This document shows positions 39,435-48,553 of a DNA stretch of 64,000 nt, piece after piece (the first letter of the stretch is position 1; every line of letters begins with the position of its first letter). The position numbers and the translations under genes were made by a program. Under the pieces are notes generated by a model, which was given only the letters and a program-made list of their open reading frames with translations, made no database searches and was not told the origin of the DNA. The DNA is from CAZNNH01 sp964574335. Lineage in GTDB: Bacteria > Acidobacteriota > Vicinamibacteria > Fen-336. The stretch spans positions 1-64,000 of the forward strand of contig CAZNNH010000014.1 in the NCBI GenBank assembly GCA_964574335.1, in the 5' to 3' direction.

Positions 39435-42055
39435 GGCTCACCCCCAGCTTCCGGGGGCGGGATTCTACCATCGGTGAACGGCTCGCCGTCTCCCACCTCG
39501 ATGCGGTCGACCATCACGCCGAGGTCCCGGGGATCGTCCGACCCCGGCAGGACGTTGACCGGTCGCCAGGCGGGGACATCGAGCCGGAGCACGAGAGGAT
39601 CGGGCGGGTTCGAGGGAAGGGCGAAGGTGTAGGTCTCCCATTCGGGCCCGGCCACCAGCCGTCCGAGCACGATCCCAGAGAGCGACACGGTGACCGGCGC
39701 CGGGTCGGGCCGGTGCTGCGCCGCCGTGGTGATGGACAACCAGCTCTTGCCGCGAGCGCCGGGCAGGTAGACCGAGCCACAGGTCCCGGTCCATCGGTAC
39801 GTGCGCCCCGCCGCCCCTTCCTTGTCGTAGAAGCCGGAGACCTGGAAGTCGTCGGTCCCCCCGGAAGCCGGTCCGGCCCGAGATCCGCCGATGTCCAGCT
39901 CCGGCAGCGGCGGCACCTTGAGCTCGGCGGGCGGCACCACCCGCGACAGCGAGAACTGCAGGGAGCGGATCTCGGGCCGGTCCGGCCTCCGGTTGTAGGC
40001 GTACCACTCGGTGGTGAAGAACACCGGCGACTCGAGGTGCTGGAGGAACAGCCCGCACAGGTCGGTGCGGTAGGTGTGGACGAAGTAGATGTTGCGGTAC
40101 CGGTGGCGCCAGGTCTCCACCAGATGCTGAAGCCGCTCCGGGTCCGGGTCGAAGCGGGCCAGCTCGATGATGTTGACGCCGTAGGCGGCCCAGAGCGGCA
40201 GCGACAGCAGGTGGACGCTCTTCGGCTGCTCGAAGATCACCACGTCCTCGGGTCCGAAGCGGCGGGCGATCTCGCGCACGAAGCCCACCGAGCCGCGCCA
40301 GTCCACGTAGCCGACGATCTTGCGGGTCTCCTGAGCGAAGCTCACCACCAATCCGCCGAGGAGCAGCGATGCCAGAAGCCGCCGGCCGGTGCCGTGGGAC
40401 CACAACCCGACCAGGAAGCGTGCCGCCAGCGCCAAGATGAAGGGGACCGCCACCGGCAGGAACCGGCGGAACGCGAACGGGTAGTCGTTGAAGACCCGGA
40501 TCTTGTAGAGGTAGAAACCCGACAGCGTGGCGGCCAGCAGCAGCGGGAACAAGAGACGCGGCTGGTGCCGGCGCAGGACCTGGACCAGCCCCAGCAGCCC
40601 GAGCGCCAGGCCCAGCGGGCTCAGCACCCAGCCCAGGCGTACCAGGGCCTGGGCGTCGTGAGCGGCCAGCCGCCGGAAGCCCAGCTCCTGCAGCCAGTGC
40701 CGCAACAGCGGATCGGCGAGCGTGGTGCCCGGAAGGTTGCCGTCGCCGCCCGCCCACGCCGACAGGCGTGGCCGCATGAAGTAGGCGTAGACGGCCAGCA
40801 GTACCAGCGTCGCCACCAGCAGACGGCGCAAGAGCCGGGCGCGGGGCCCGCACCCGGCCACGATGGCGGGTCCCAGACGGTCGGCCACCGCCAGCACCGC
40901 CAACCCGGCTGCGGCCAGAGCCGCCCAAGCGGCGGGCGGCAGCCGCCAGTAGGGCCGGTTGAGGATCTCCTGGACGTACTTGGGTGCGAAGAGCAGCCCG
41001 TGGGCGGCCGCGTGCGCGGCGAGCAGCAGGAACGGGACCAGGAGAGGCGTGGTTGCCTTCCAGTCGAGGCCTCGCTGCGCGCGGCGCACGGCCAGGAAAA
41101 CCCCGATGGGGAGCACGACCAGCACGCTGTCGATGCGCACCAGCAGGGTGAGCCCGAAAGCAGCGCCCGCCAGCGCACCGAAGGCGGCGGAGCCGCGCTC
41201 CTCCCACAAGACGAAGGCGAACAAGCCGAGGAAGATCAGGAACTGAGACATCCCCTCGGAGACGGGGTATCGGCCGAACCAAACCTGGAGCACGTTGAGG
41301 TTCAGCAGCAGGGCCGCCAGCAGGGCGGTGGGCTCTCCGAACAGCCTCCGGAAGGTGAAGAAGACGCCGAGGACGCCCAGCACGCCGAAGACGCAGGGGG
41401 TGGCCAGCGCCCCCTTGAGGCCCATCGACTGGAAGAGGTAGGCGCCGAAGGCGGGGAAGAGGTGGAAGAACTGGGGGAAGACCCGGCCGCTCCTCGGGCT
41501 CTCCAGGTCGAATCCCATGAACCGCGACCAGGAGAAAGGAGGCTTCTCGGGGTGGCGGAAGAAGAGCGAGACGTCCTGCTCTGGCACGGAGAGCACCACG
41601 GGGTCGGTGTAGGCGAGATGTCCGCTGCGGGCGATGATCCCCATCGCCGCCACGTAGGCCCCGGGATCGCGTCCGCCCACGATGTACTCGCTGGGGCGCG
41701 CCTGCAGGGCCAGCGCCGAGACTAGCACCAGGGTGGCCGGGAGCAGCGAGCGCAGGCCGCTCGATCGGCGCCACGGCCGACCCAGGCGGCGTCTCCCGAG
41801 AAGCGCTCCCAGCACGCAGGCGGCCGCCAGGGCGGTGCCGGCGGTCCGCATCGAGAACCGGCCGAGCTCCGAGAGCAGGAGGCCCAGCCAGGCGGAGAGG
41901 GCGACGCTCTGCCCGACGGCCAGGAAGAGGGCTTCGTCGAGGCGGAGCGACTCCCGGTCCTCGCGCGACAGCAGGGCGAGCAGGAGCGCCCCGGGCACCA
42001 GCACCAAGAACAGGCCGAGCAGCACGGCGAGAGGTGTCGGCATCGGCCTCAGCAC
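39431..42055 (-). CDS. Large GT-C-like polytopic membrane protein with C-terminal beta domain
   Basis: An 874-residue protein with about 12-14 hydrophobic segments in residues 5-590 and a soluble C-terminal domain of about 280 residues. The first large loop carries VGGRDPGAYVAAMGI, with the acidic and Gly-rich signature of GT-C glycosyltransferases such as PMT/ArnT-like proteins. The C-terminal part (TFALPSNPPDPLVLRLDV) resembles a carbohydrate-binding beta-sandwich. With the DPM1-like GT2 supplied by the overlapping next gene, it probably transfers a polyprenyl-linked sugar on the periplasmic side. Start GTG 42055 has GGGGAG 4 nt upstream; ATG 42043 is the alternative. Confidence 0.75.
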   Translation of the reverse strand: MLRPMPTPLAVLLGLFLVLVPGALLLALLSREDRESLRLDEALFLAVGQSVALSAWLGLLLSELGRFSMRTAGTALAAACVLGALLGRRRLGRPWRRSSGLRSLLPATLVLVSALALQARPSEYIVGGRDPGAYVAAMGIIARSGHLAYTDPVVLSVPEQDVSLFFRHPEKPPFSWSRFMGFDLESPRSGRVFPQFFHLFPAFGAYLFQSMGLKGALATPCVFGVLGVLGVFFTFRRLFGEPTALLAALLLNLNVLQVWFGRYPVSEGMSQFLIFLGLFAFVLWEERGSAAFGALAGAAFGLTLLVRIDSVLVVLPIGVFLAVRRAQRGLDWKATTPLLVPFLLLAAHAAAHGLLFAPKYVQEILNRPYWRLPPAAWAALAAAGLAVLAVADRLGPAIVAGCGPRARLLRRLLVATLVLLAVYAYFMRPRLSAWAGGDGNLPGTTLADPLLRHWLQELGFRRLAAHDAQALVRLGWVLSPLGLALGLLGLVQVLRRHQPRLLFPLLLAATLSGFYLYKIRVFNDYPFAFRRFLPVAVPFILALAARFLVGLWSHGTGRRLLASLLLGGLVVSFAQETRKIVGYVDWRGSVGFVREIARRFGPEDVVIFEQPKSVHLLSLPLWAAYGVNIIELARFDPDPERLQHLVETWRHRYRNIYFVHTYRTDLCGLFLQHLESPVFFTTEWYAYNRRPDRPEIRSLQFSLSRVVPPAELKVPPLPELDIGGSRAGPASGGTDDFQVSGFYDKEGAAGRTYRWTGTCGSVYLPGARGKSWLSITTAAQHRPDPAPVTVSLSGIVLGRLVAGPEWETYTFALPSNPPDPLVLRLDVPAWRPVNVLPGSDDPRDLGVMVDRIEVGDGEPFTDGRIPPPEAGGEP

Positions 42056-42100
42056 TGGGCTCCCCGCCCGGCTCCGATCCGGGTCGACAAACGGCGCCCC

Positions 42101-43204
42101 CTAGCCGAGCTCGCGCACCGCACCAGCCACCCGTCGCACCTGCTCGTCGGTCAAGTGGGGGTGGAGCGGCAGCGAGAGGATCTCCGACGCGGCACGCTCG
42201 GCCACCGGGAAATCCCCGGGACGACCCCCCAGCTCGGCGAAGGCCGGCTGCAGGTGGAGGGGGAGCGGGTAGTGAACCAGCGTCCCCACTCCGGCCGCCG
42301 CCAGGCGCCTGGCCAGCTGGTCGCGTTGCGGGTGGCGCACCACGAAGAGGTGATAGACGGCGCGCGCGTACGCTTGCTCCTCGGGCAGCCGCAGCGCGGC
42401 CTCCCTCAGCTCCTCGAGGTAGATCTTGGCCAGGGCCCGGCGCCGCTCGGTCCAGGCCTCGAGGTGAAGGAGGTGGGTCCGGAGGATCGCCGCCTGCAGC
42501 TCGTCGAGGCGGCTGTTGGTCCCGGGCAGCTCGTGTCGGTATCGATCGATCTGCCCGCCGTTGCGGAGCCGCCGCAGGGTTGTGGCCCGAGCCGGGTCGT
42601 CGACCAGCACCGCGCCCCCGTCGCCGAGCGCCCCGAGGTTCTTGGTGGGGTAGAAGGAGAGCGCGCCGATCCCTCCCCGGACCCCTACCGGCCGGCCCTT
42701 GTAGCGCGCGCCGTGGGCCTGGCAGGCATCCTCGACGAGCACCAGCGACCGACGTTTGGCGAGGTCCAGGAAGGGGTCCAGGTCGACCGGGTGCCCGTAG
42801 AGGTGCACCGGCAGGATCGCTCGGGTCCGGGGACCGACGGCCCGCTCCGCCGCCTCGGGAGTCAGGTTGAGCGTGCGGTCGTCGACGTCGGCAAACACCG
42901 GTCGAGCCCCCAACCGCCGGATGGCGAGGGCGGTGAAGGCCGCGGTCAACGGGGTCGTGATCACCTCGTCCCCCGGTCCAACTCCCATCACCTCGAGGGC
43001 CAGCGCCAGCGCATCGGTGCCGTTCGCGACGCCGACGGCATCCGGCACGCCCAGGTGGTGGGCCAGCTCCCTCTCGAACGCTTCCACCTCGGGCCCCAGG
43101 ATGAACCAGCCGGAGTCGAGCACCCGGGTGATCGCGGCGTCCAGCTCGGGCCGGATCGCGCGCACCTGGAGCCCGAGGTCGACGAAGGGAATGGGCGGAG
43201 TCAC
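42101..43204 (-). CDS. DegT/DnrJ/EryC1/StrS sugar aminotransferase
   Basis: A 367-residue PLP-dependent aminotransferase for nucleotide-linked keto sugars. IPFVDLGLQVRAI is the family N-terminus; the PLP-ring Asp is in VLVEDACQAHGA (Asp159), the Schiff-base Lys is Lys188 in SFYPTKNLGALGDGGA, and LRNGGQ and GTNSRLDELQAA are conserved contacts. It is closest in look to 3-aminotransferases of the FdtB/QdtB/DesV type. GTG 43204 overlaps the epimerase stop by 4 nt, so the two enzymes probably make one amino sugar. Confidence 0.9.
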   Translation of the reverse strand: MTPPIPFVDLGLQVRAIRPELDAAITRVLDSGWFILGPEVEAFERELAHHLGVPDAVGVANGTDALALALEVMGVGPGDEVITTPLTAAFTALAIRRLGARPVFADVDDRTLNLTPEAAERAVGPRTRAILPVHLYGHPVDLDPFLDLAKRRSLVLVEDACQAHGARYKGRPVGVRGGIGALSFYPTKNLGALGDGGAVLVDDPARATTLRRLRNGGQIDRYRHELPGTNSRLDELQAAILRTHLLHLEAWTERRRALAKIYLEELREAALRLPEEQAYARAVYHLFVVRHPQRDQLARRLAAAGVGTLVHYPLPLHLQPAFAELGGRPGDFPVAERAASEILSLPLHPHLTDEQVRRVAGAVRELG

Positions 43205-44190
43205 AGGTAGTGCTCTCGGTGCTGCTCGTAGTAGTGGATGGTGCGCTCCAGCCCCTCGCGCAGCGAGACCTTGGGCGACCAGCCGAGGCTCTCCCGGACC
43301 TTGCGGGTGTCGGCGTGGAAGTCGCCGATGTCGATCCGCTTTCGCTCGTCCGGGAACGGTGTCAGCCGATAGCTGCCCCGGCCCGCCAGCTCGATCATCA
43401 TCGTCACCAGGTCGAGCAGGCTCACCGGGGCCTCGCCGCCCAGGTTGAAGACCTCGCCGTCGGCGGCGTCCATCGCCCCCGCCCGCAGCAGCGCGTCCAC
43501 CACGTCGTCCACGTAGTCGAAGTCGCGTCGCTGCTGGCCGTCTCCGAAGAGCTGGATCTCCTCGTTCACGATCACCTGGCGCAGGAACCAGCCGATGAAG
43601 CCCTGGCGGTTGTGCCGGATCAGCTGGCGCGGCCCATACGTGTTGGTGAGGCGGAGCGACGTGGCCCGGATCCCGTAGACGCGGTGGTAGACGAGATGGT
43701 ACAGCTCACCCGAGATCTTGTTGATGCCGTTGACGTCGGTGGGCTGAAGCGGGTGCTTCTCGTCGACCGGCAGGTACCGGGGCTTGCCGTAGATCTGTCG
43801 GGTACCGGCGTAGACGATCTTGAGCTCCGGGTTGCCCTTGCGCACCGCCTCGAGGATCCAGAGCTGGCTTCGACAGTTGATCTCCAGGTCGGTGAACGGG
43901 TCGGTCATCGAGTCGAGGTGACTGATCTGACCGGCCAGGTTGAACAGGACCTCTTGGTCCCGGACCAGGTACTCCATGCCGTGTCCGCGCACGTCCGCGA
44001 TGTTGACGCGCACCCGGTCCTCGTAGCCCGCCAGGTTGAAGAGGTTCCCCCCGTAGTCGGGGAGCAGGCTGTCGACCGCCACCACGGCCGCGCCCAGGTC
44101 GGCCAGGGCCCGGCACAGGTTCGATCCGATGAACCCCAGCCCGCCGGTGACCAGGACCTTGCGGCCGCGGTAGAAATCGCGATGATCCAA
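43201..44190 (-). CDS. NAD-dependent epimerase/dehydratase with non-standard catalytic site
   Basis: A 329-residue extended SDR. GGLGFIG (16-22) binds NAD, VDSLLPDYGG follows beta 2, and AGTRQIYG holds the Thr. The usual YxxxK is replaced by NGINK (Asn154, Lys158), so the catalytic Tyr is absent from its normal place; related sequences with VNGINK exist in exopolysaccharide loci, suggesting a subfamily rather than a dead enzyme. TTG 44190 follows the GT2 stop by 6 nt with GAGGG upstream. It likely makes or modifies the nucleotide sugar used by the DegT aminotransferase. Confidence 0.82.
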   Translation of the reverse strand: MDHRDFYRGRKVLVTGGLGFIGSNLCRALADLGAAVVAVDSLLPDYGGNLFNLAGYEDRVRVNIADVRGHGMEYLVRDQEVLFNLAGQISHLDSMTDPFTDLEINCRSQLWILEAVRKGNPELKIVYAGTRQIYGKPRYLPVDEKHPLQPTDVNGINKISGELYHLVYHRVYGIRATSLRLTNTYGPRQLIRHNRQGFIGWFLRQVIVNEEIQLFGDGQQRRDFDYVDDVVDALLRAGAMDAADGEVFNLGGEAPVSLLDLVTMMIELAGRGSYRLTPFPDERKRIDIGDFHADTRKVRESLGWSPKVSLREGLERTIHYYEQHREHYL

Positions 44191-44196
44191 AGGCCC

Positions 44197-44934
44197 TCAG
44201 TCCCCCGTTGCCGAGGACAGGCGGGGACGTTGCACCACCAGCTCCCACCACAGCTTGGCCAGGTCGAGCAGCGTGCGGGCCACCCGTGGGAAGTTGAAGA
44301 ACTGGCTCTTGCCGTAGGTGCGGTGGTAGTGGTGGACCGGCACCTGGGCGATCCGGAAGCCGTGGTCCTGGACCTTCTTCATCAGCTCGACGCAGATCAC
44401 GCCGGAGGAGCGAGAAAGCGCCACCTTGTCGAGGACCCGGCGTCGGATCAGCCGGAAGTCGCAGTCGACGTCGCGGACGCGCAGGCCGAAGGCGAGCTTT
44501 ACGAACCAGTGATACAGGCGACCGATCACGATCCGGTGGAGGGGGTCCGAGCGGCCGATCTTATAGCCGTTGACGAAATCCACGGTCGCCCCCATCGCGG
44601 CGTGCAGACCGAGAAGCTCGCGGGGGTCGTACTGGGCGTCGCCGTCGGTGTAGAAGACCAGCTCCCGGGACGCCGTCGCGAAGCCGGTGCGGAGCGCTCC
44701 CCCGTAGCCGCGGTTCGTCTCGTGGTGGACCACCTTGAGCCAGGGGAAGTGGAGTGCCATCTCGTCGAGCAGCTCACCGGTGTGGTCCGGGCTGCCGTCG
44801 TCGACCACGATCACCTCGTAGTCGTCGGTGAGCTGACGCACCGTCATGTGGGCCACCAGCACCAGGCTGGCGATGGTCCCGGCGTCGCGATAGGCCGGAA
44901 AGAAGACGGAGATGCTGGGGCGGGGGGCGGTCAC
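44197..44934 (-). CDS. Glycosyltransferase family 2
   Basis: A 245-residue GT-A enzyme resembling polyprenyl-phosphate sugar transferases. SVFFPAYRDAGTI opens the domain, VIVVDDGSPDHTGE binds the nucleotide, FYTDGDAQYDP carries the metal-binding DxD, and CDFRLIRRRVLD completes the acceptor side. There is no C-terminal membrane helix pair. GTG 44934 starts an operon that continues to 36209, with its own extended -10 in the gap to the YfhO-like gene. Confidence 0.87.
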   Translation of the reverse strand: MTAPRPSISVFFPAYRDAGTIASLVLVAHMTVRQLTDDYEVIVVDDGSPDHTGELLDEMALHFPWLKVVHHETNRGYGGALRTGFATASRELVFYTDGDAQYDPRELLGLHAAMGATVDFVNGYKIGRSDPLHRIVIGRLYHWFVKLAFGLRVRDVDCDFRLIRRRVLDKVALSRSSGVICVELMKKVQDHGFRIAQVPVHHYHRTYGKSQFFNFPRVARTLLDLAKLWWELVVQRPRLSSATGD

Positions 44935-44971
44935 GCTCTCGGTTCCCTCGACAGGCGCTGACGAGCGAAGG

Positions 44972-44980
44972 ACCGTAGCA
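44972..44980 (-). promoter_or_regulatory. Putative extended -10 before the GT2 operon
   Basis: The minus strand reads TGCTACGGT in the 63-bp gap after the YfhO-like gene, giving a leader of about 30-35 nt to GTG 44934. Confidence 0.35.
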
Positions 44981-44997
44981 TGCCCGCCGTTTGAGGG

Positions 44998-47676
44998 TCA
45001 AACCCCGCCCCTCGAGCGGACGGCCCGCGCACCGCGGCGACGCGCCGCTCCACAGGCTACGCCGGCCAGGGCCGAGAGCACGGCCAGGGCCGCGCCCAGG
45101 CCGAGGCCTGGCGCGGAGTAGCGGAGAGACACGCGGTGGGTCCCGGGCGGCAGCGGCACCGCCAGCTGGGCATGGTTCACCCGCACCACGGGAGTCGGGT
45201 GGTCGTCCACCTGCGCCGTCCAGCCGGGGTCCCAGGAGGTGGCCACCACCAGCCAGCCCGGTCCGCCCGCTCGCAGCAGGACGCGCCCCCCTCGGGCCAG
45301 CAGCACCTGGGCGCGCGAGGCTGGTCCGGCCGGAGGCGGAGTCAGCTCCGCGACGTCGGCCCCCACCGCGAGCGCTTCCCTCTCGACCGCCACTCCTTCC
45401 CGAGAGGGCGCGGCCAGCGCGGCCAGCACCGCTTCGTCATTCGGCAGCCGTCGCAGCTCGGGCACGACGTGGGCCTGTCCCACCGATCGTACCAGCTCGA
45501 ACAGACGCACCTCGGGGGAAGCCGGAGCCGCGCGCAAGCGCCCCCTCTCGCTCACGTAACCGCTGACCAGCGAGACGGCCGCCGCCCGGGCCAAGCTGCC
45601 GTCGAAGGCGCCGAGCCGAGCCAGGGTGAATCGGCCCGGACCGGGAAGCCGTTCGACCTCGATGCCGTCGATGAGCAGCCGTCCGGGCAAGGGGATCCGG
45701 GCCAGGTATCGGTGGCCCTGGAAGCCCCCGCCGGGTCCTGGCCAGCTTTCGAGGATCGGGGCCCGGCGGTGGGCCACGCGGGGGCGCACGTCCTGACGGT
45801 CGTAGGCCCACTCCGCGGTGTGCTCGCCGGCGCGCAGCAGGAAGTCGATCGTGCGTCGCGACGCGAGCCGCGCTGAGACTCGCGCCACCGGCTCTCCGTC
45901 CGGTAGGCCGACCGAGTCGGACAGCCAGCTTCCCAGACGCAGCTCCGTGGCCGCCACCACAGGGAGCGGGAACAGGCGGGGTGAGCCGACGTCGATGGTG
46001 ACGTCGAGGGTGTCGCCAAGCCCGAACCGATCGGCCTGGGTGGTGAGCGCCGTGGCGTGCGCTTGCACCCAGCGCACACCGAGCAGCTCGAGCCGGGCGG
46101 GGTCAGAGCGGAAGAACGCGCCGCGCAGCATCCCGGCGGGCCCGATGCCGTCGAGCGCCTGCCGGGTGCGCAGAGGCACCATCGGGTCGTACCCGCCGGC
46201 GCTCTGGCGACCGGTGAACGCCCCGAGGCCGCCCAGACCCAGGTCGAGCGGGTCGCTGGGCCACACCCGGGCCAAGGTCAGGATTCGCTCGTGGCGACGC
46301 GGTCCCATGGTCCGGTCGACCGCCATCCGGGTGGCCGTGCCAGGGTCCACCTCGCGGGTCAGCGGGGCGGAGTCCCAGACCTGTCGGCCGTGGGGCTGGA
46401 GGACGAACGAGACGGTCAGGGGCAGCAGCCACACCGAGGCCACCACGGGGTCGCCGCTCTCGGCCAGGGAGAAGTAGAGGATCAGCGAGAGCGCCAGCAC
46501 CCCCACCGCCCCGGCCAACGTCTGGGGAAGCGGCCCGAGCGCCGCCGCCGAGACCGACAGGGCGGCTGCCGAGGCCAGGCTGGTGAAGAGGAACAGGCCG
46601 CGCAGTCGTCGGCCCAGGGGCTGGTGGCGCGCCCGCCACTGGATCGAGAGCGAAAGCCCCGCCAGCACGCACAGCCCCAGCTCGAAGAGGAGCGCCGAGG
46701 CGCCAGGGGCCGCCAGCGGCCCCCGCCCCCACTGCAGCGCCAGGCAAACGCCGAGGGCGGCGATCCAAGCCCGAACCAAGGGATGGTTCAGCGCCAGAGG
46801 CAGGGCCGCCAGGGCCAGCGGCGCCGCCGGGGAGTGGGACACGTAGCGCAGGACCAGCCCGGTGACCCCGGCGAGCGGCGGGGGGCCAGAGGCCGCGAGA
46901 TCGCTCACCTGACGCCCGGCCTGTGGGAGGGCGAGAAGTGCCGGCACCAGTTGGGGTGCGGCGAGACCGAGTCCGGTCGCCACGGCGAAGAGGCTCGACA
47001 ACGCCGTCGCCCGGGGGCGCTCGTGCTCCAGCAGGTGGCCGATCAGCAGTCGGGCGAGAAGGGCGACGCAGCCGGCCCGGGCCGCCTCTGGGGATCCGGC
47101 GAGCAGGAGCAGGGCGAGCACGACGGCCAGACGAAGAGGGGCCCCACGCCTCAGGTGGTCCTCGGCCACCAGAAGCATCAGAGGGAGGAGCGGCGCCGCC
47201 ACCACCGTCGCGGTGTCGCCGAGGTGCCCCACCAGGTACGGGCCCAGGGAGAAGCTGACCCCGGCCAGGAAGGCCCCCACCGGGTGGGCCCCCAGCCGCC
47301 GGAGATAGAGGTACAGCAGGACACCGGCCGCCGACAGCGACAGCAGCACCAGGAGCTGAAAAGCGAGCAGCGGCGGAAGCGCCGACAGCAGCAGCATCGG
47401 GGGGTAGAACGCCCCCGGGCGATAGGCCGCCAGCAGCGGGGTTCCCGAAAAGATGGTGTCGTTCCAGAGCGGCAGCTGGCCACGGCTGTAGGCGGCCCAG
47501 ACCTGGGCCCGCAGCGGAAGGTGGAGGGCGGCGCCGTCCCCGGGCGCGAGCAGCCGCCCATTCGACCAGGCCGGCGCGTGGGCGATCACCGGCGAGAGGG
47601 CCAGCGCCAGCAGGACCCACGCCTCGCCGCTGCGGCGCCTGCGCTTCGGCGTCCTGCCGGCGACCGTCTCGCTCAC
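44998..47676 (-). CDS. YfhO-like large membrane protein
   Basis: An 892-residue protein with about 12 hydrophobic segments in residues 20-430 and a long extracytoplasmic C-terminal region, ending in a final membrane helix and Arg-rich tail. The first loop has PGDGAALHLPLRAQVWAAYSRGQLPLWNDTIFSGTPLLA, matching the YfhO/GT-C-like group (DG, PLWNP-like motif). YfhO in Firmicutes glycosylates teichoic acid with polyprenyl-linked sugars. C-terminal WDPGWTAQVDDHPTPVVRVN is also typical of this family. It follows two GT2 genes that could make the lipid-linked donor. GTG 47676 is 25 nt after the upstream stop. Confidence 0.8.
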   Translation of the reverse strand: MSETVAGRTPKRRRRSGEAWVLLALALSPVIAHAPAWSNGRLLAPGDGAALHLPLRAQVWAAYSRGQLPLWNDTIFSGTPLLAAYRPGAFYPPMLLLSALPPLLAFQLLVLLSLSAAGVLLYLYLRRLGAHPVGAFLAGVSFSLGPYLVGHLGDTATVVAAPLLPLMLLVAEDHLRRGAPLRLAVVLALLLLAGSPEAARAGCVALLARLLIGHLLEHERPRATALSSLFAVATGLGLAAPQLVPALLALPQAGRQVSDLAASGPPPLAGVTGLVLRYVSHSPAAPLALAALPLALNHPLVRAWIAALGVCLALQWGRGPLAAPGASALLFELGLCVLAGLSLSIQWRARHQPLGRRLRGLFLFTSLASAAALSVSAAALGPLPQTLAGAVGVLALSLILYFSLAESGDPVVASVWLLPLTVSFVLQPHGRQVWDSAPLTREVDPGTATRMAVDRTMGPRRHERILTLARVWPSDPLDLGLGGLGAFTGRQSAGGYDPMVPLRTRQALDGIGPAGMLRGAFFRSDPARLELLGVRWVQAHATALTTQADRFGLGDTLDVTIDVGSPRLFPLPVVAATELRLGSWLSDSVGLPDGEPVARVSARLASRRTIDFLLRAGEHTAEWAYDRQDVRPRVAHRRAPILESWPGPGGGFQGHRYLARIPLPGRLLIDGIEVERLPGPGRFTLARLGAFDGSLARAAAVSLVSGYVSERGRLRAAPASPEVRLFELVRSVGQAHVVPELRRLPNDEAVLAALAAPSREGVAVEREALAVGADVAELTPPPAGPASRAQVLLARGGRVLLRAGGPGWLVVATSWDPGWTAQVDDHPTPVVRVNHAQLAVPLPPGTHRVSLRYSAPGLGLGAALAVLSALAGVACGAARRRGARAVRSRGGV

Positions 47677-47701
47677 CGCCTTCCTGCGCTGGAGCGACGG
47701 C

Positions 47702-48553
47702 TCACCTGCGATCCTGACCCGCCGCGATCTGCTCCGAGATCAAGCCGAAGAGGAACACCACCACGGCGAGCTGAATCAGCAGCGCCGAGCCCATCGGGAT
47801 CTTGCCGAAGCGGAAGACGTTCCAGATACCATACGCCACCCCCAGCAGCAGGGCCGCCGCGCTCACGGGGAAGAAGACCCGCAGAGGGCTGTAGAGGGTG
47901 ACCAGCTTGAGGATGATCAGCAGGAAGCGGATCCCATCCCGCAGCACCCGAACCTTGCTGCGGCCGATCCGGGGTCGGGCGTGGATCGGGACGAAGGCGA
48001 CGTTGTGGCCCGACTTGAGCAGCGCCAGACAAGAGGTCGTGGGGTACGAGAAGCCGTTGGGCAGAAGCGGCAGGATCTCGACCAGGCGCTCGCGCCGCGC
48101 CGCCCGGAAGCCCGAGGTGAGGTCCGGGATCGGCCGGCCCGTGAGCCAGGAGGCGAGCCACTGGAAGACCGCGTTGCCCACCGCGCGCACCAGGGGCTGG
48201 TCCCGCGCGGAGCGGGCCCCGATCACCAGGTCGTGGTCTTCCAGCGGCTGGATCAGCTTCAGCGCTTCTTCGGGAGGGTGCTGGCCATCGGCGTCGATGA
48301 GCAGGACGAAGTCTCCCCGGGCGGCTCGGATCCCGGTCTTCACCGCGGCGCCGTTCCCCTTGTTGTAGGGGTGACGGATCACCTGGGCCCCGGCGGCGGC
48401 CGCGCGCTCGCCGGTCGGGTCGGTCGAGCCGTCGTCGACCACGATCACCTCGAGCCAACGTTGCTCCCGGAGCAGGCCGGCGACGGTCGAGCCCACCACC
48501 TCCGCCTCGTTGAAGGCGGGCACCACCACCGAGACCTGGCTGGGATCAGCCAC
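47702..48553 (-). CDS. GT2 with C-terminal membrane helices (polyprenyl-phosphate glycosyltransferase type)
   Basis: A 283-residue protein. The GT-A domain (1-220) has VSVVVPAFNEAEVV, VIVVDDGSTDPTG and LLIDADGQHPPE with the catalytic DAD. Two hydrophobic helices near residues 228-275 anchor it, as in enzymes that make dolichyl- or undecaprenyl-phosphate sugars. GTG 48553 overlaps the upstream gene by 8 nt. It probably acts with the YfhO-like protein encoded next. Confidence 0.87.
   Translation of the reverse strand: MADPSQVSVVVPAFNEAEVVGSTVAGLLREQRWLEVIVVDDGSTDPTGERAAAAGAQVIRHPYNKGNGAAVKTGIRAARGDFVLLIDADGQHPPEEALKLIQPLEDHDLVIGARSARDQPLVRAVGNAVFQWLASWLTGRPIPDLTSGFRAARRERLVEILPLLPNGFSYPTTSCLALLKSGHNVAFVPIHARPRIGRSKVRVLRDGIRFLLIILKLVTLYSPLRVFFPVSAAALLLGVAYGIWNVFRFGKIPMGSALLIQLAVVVFLFGLISEQIAAGQDRR

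Noticed and set aside
39713..41725. A 670-residue plus-strand frame opposite the large membrane protein
   Set aside because: Gln/Arg/His-rich, no hydrophobic or domain pattern, antisense to a gene with clear membrane topology.
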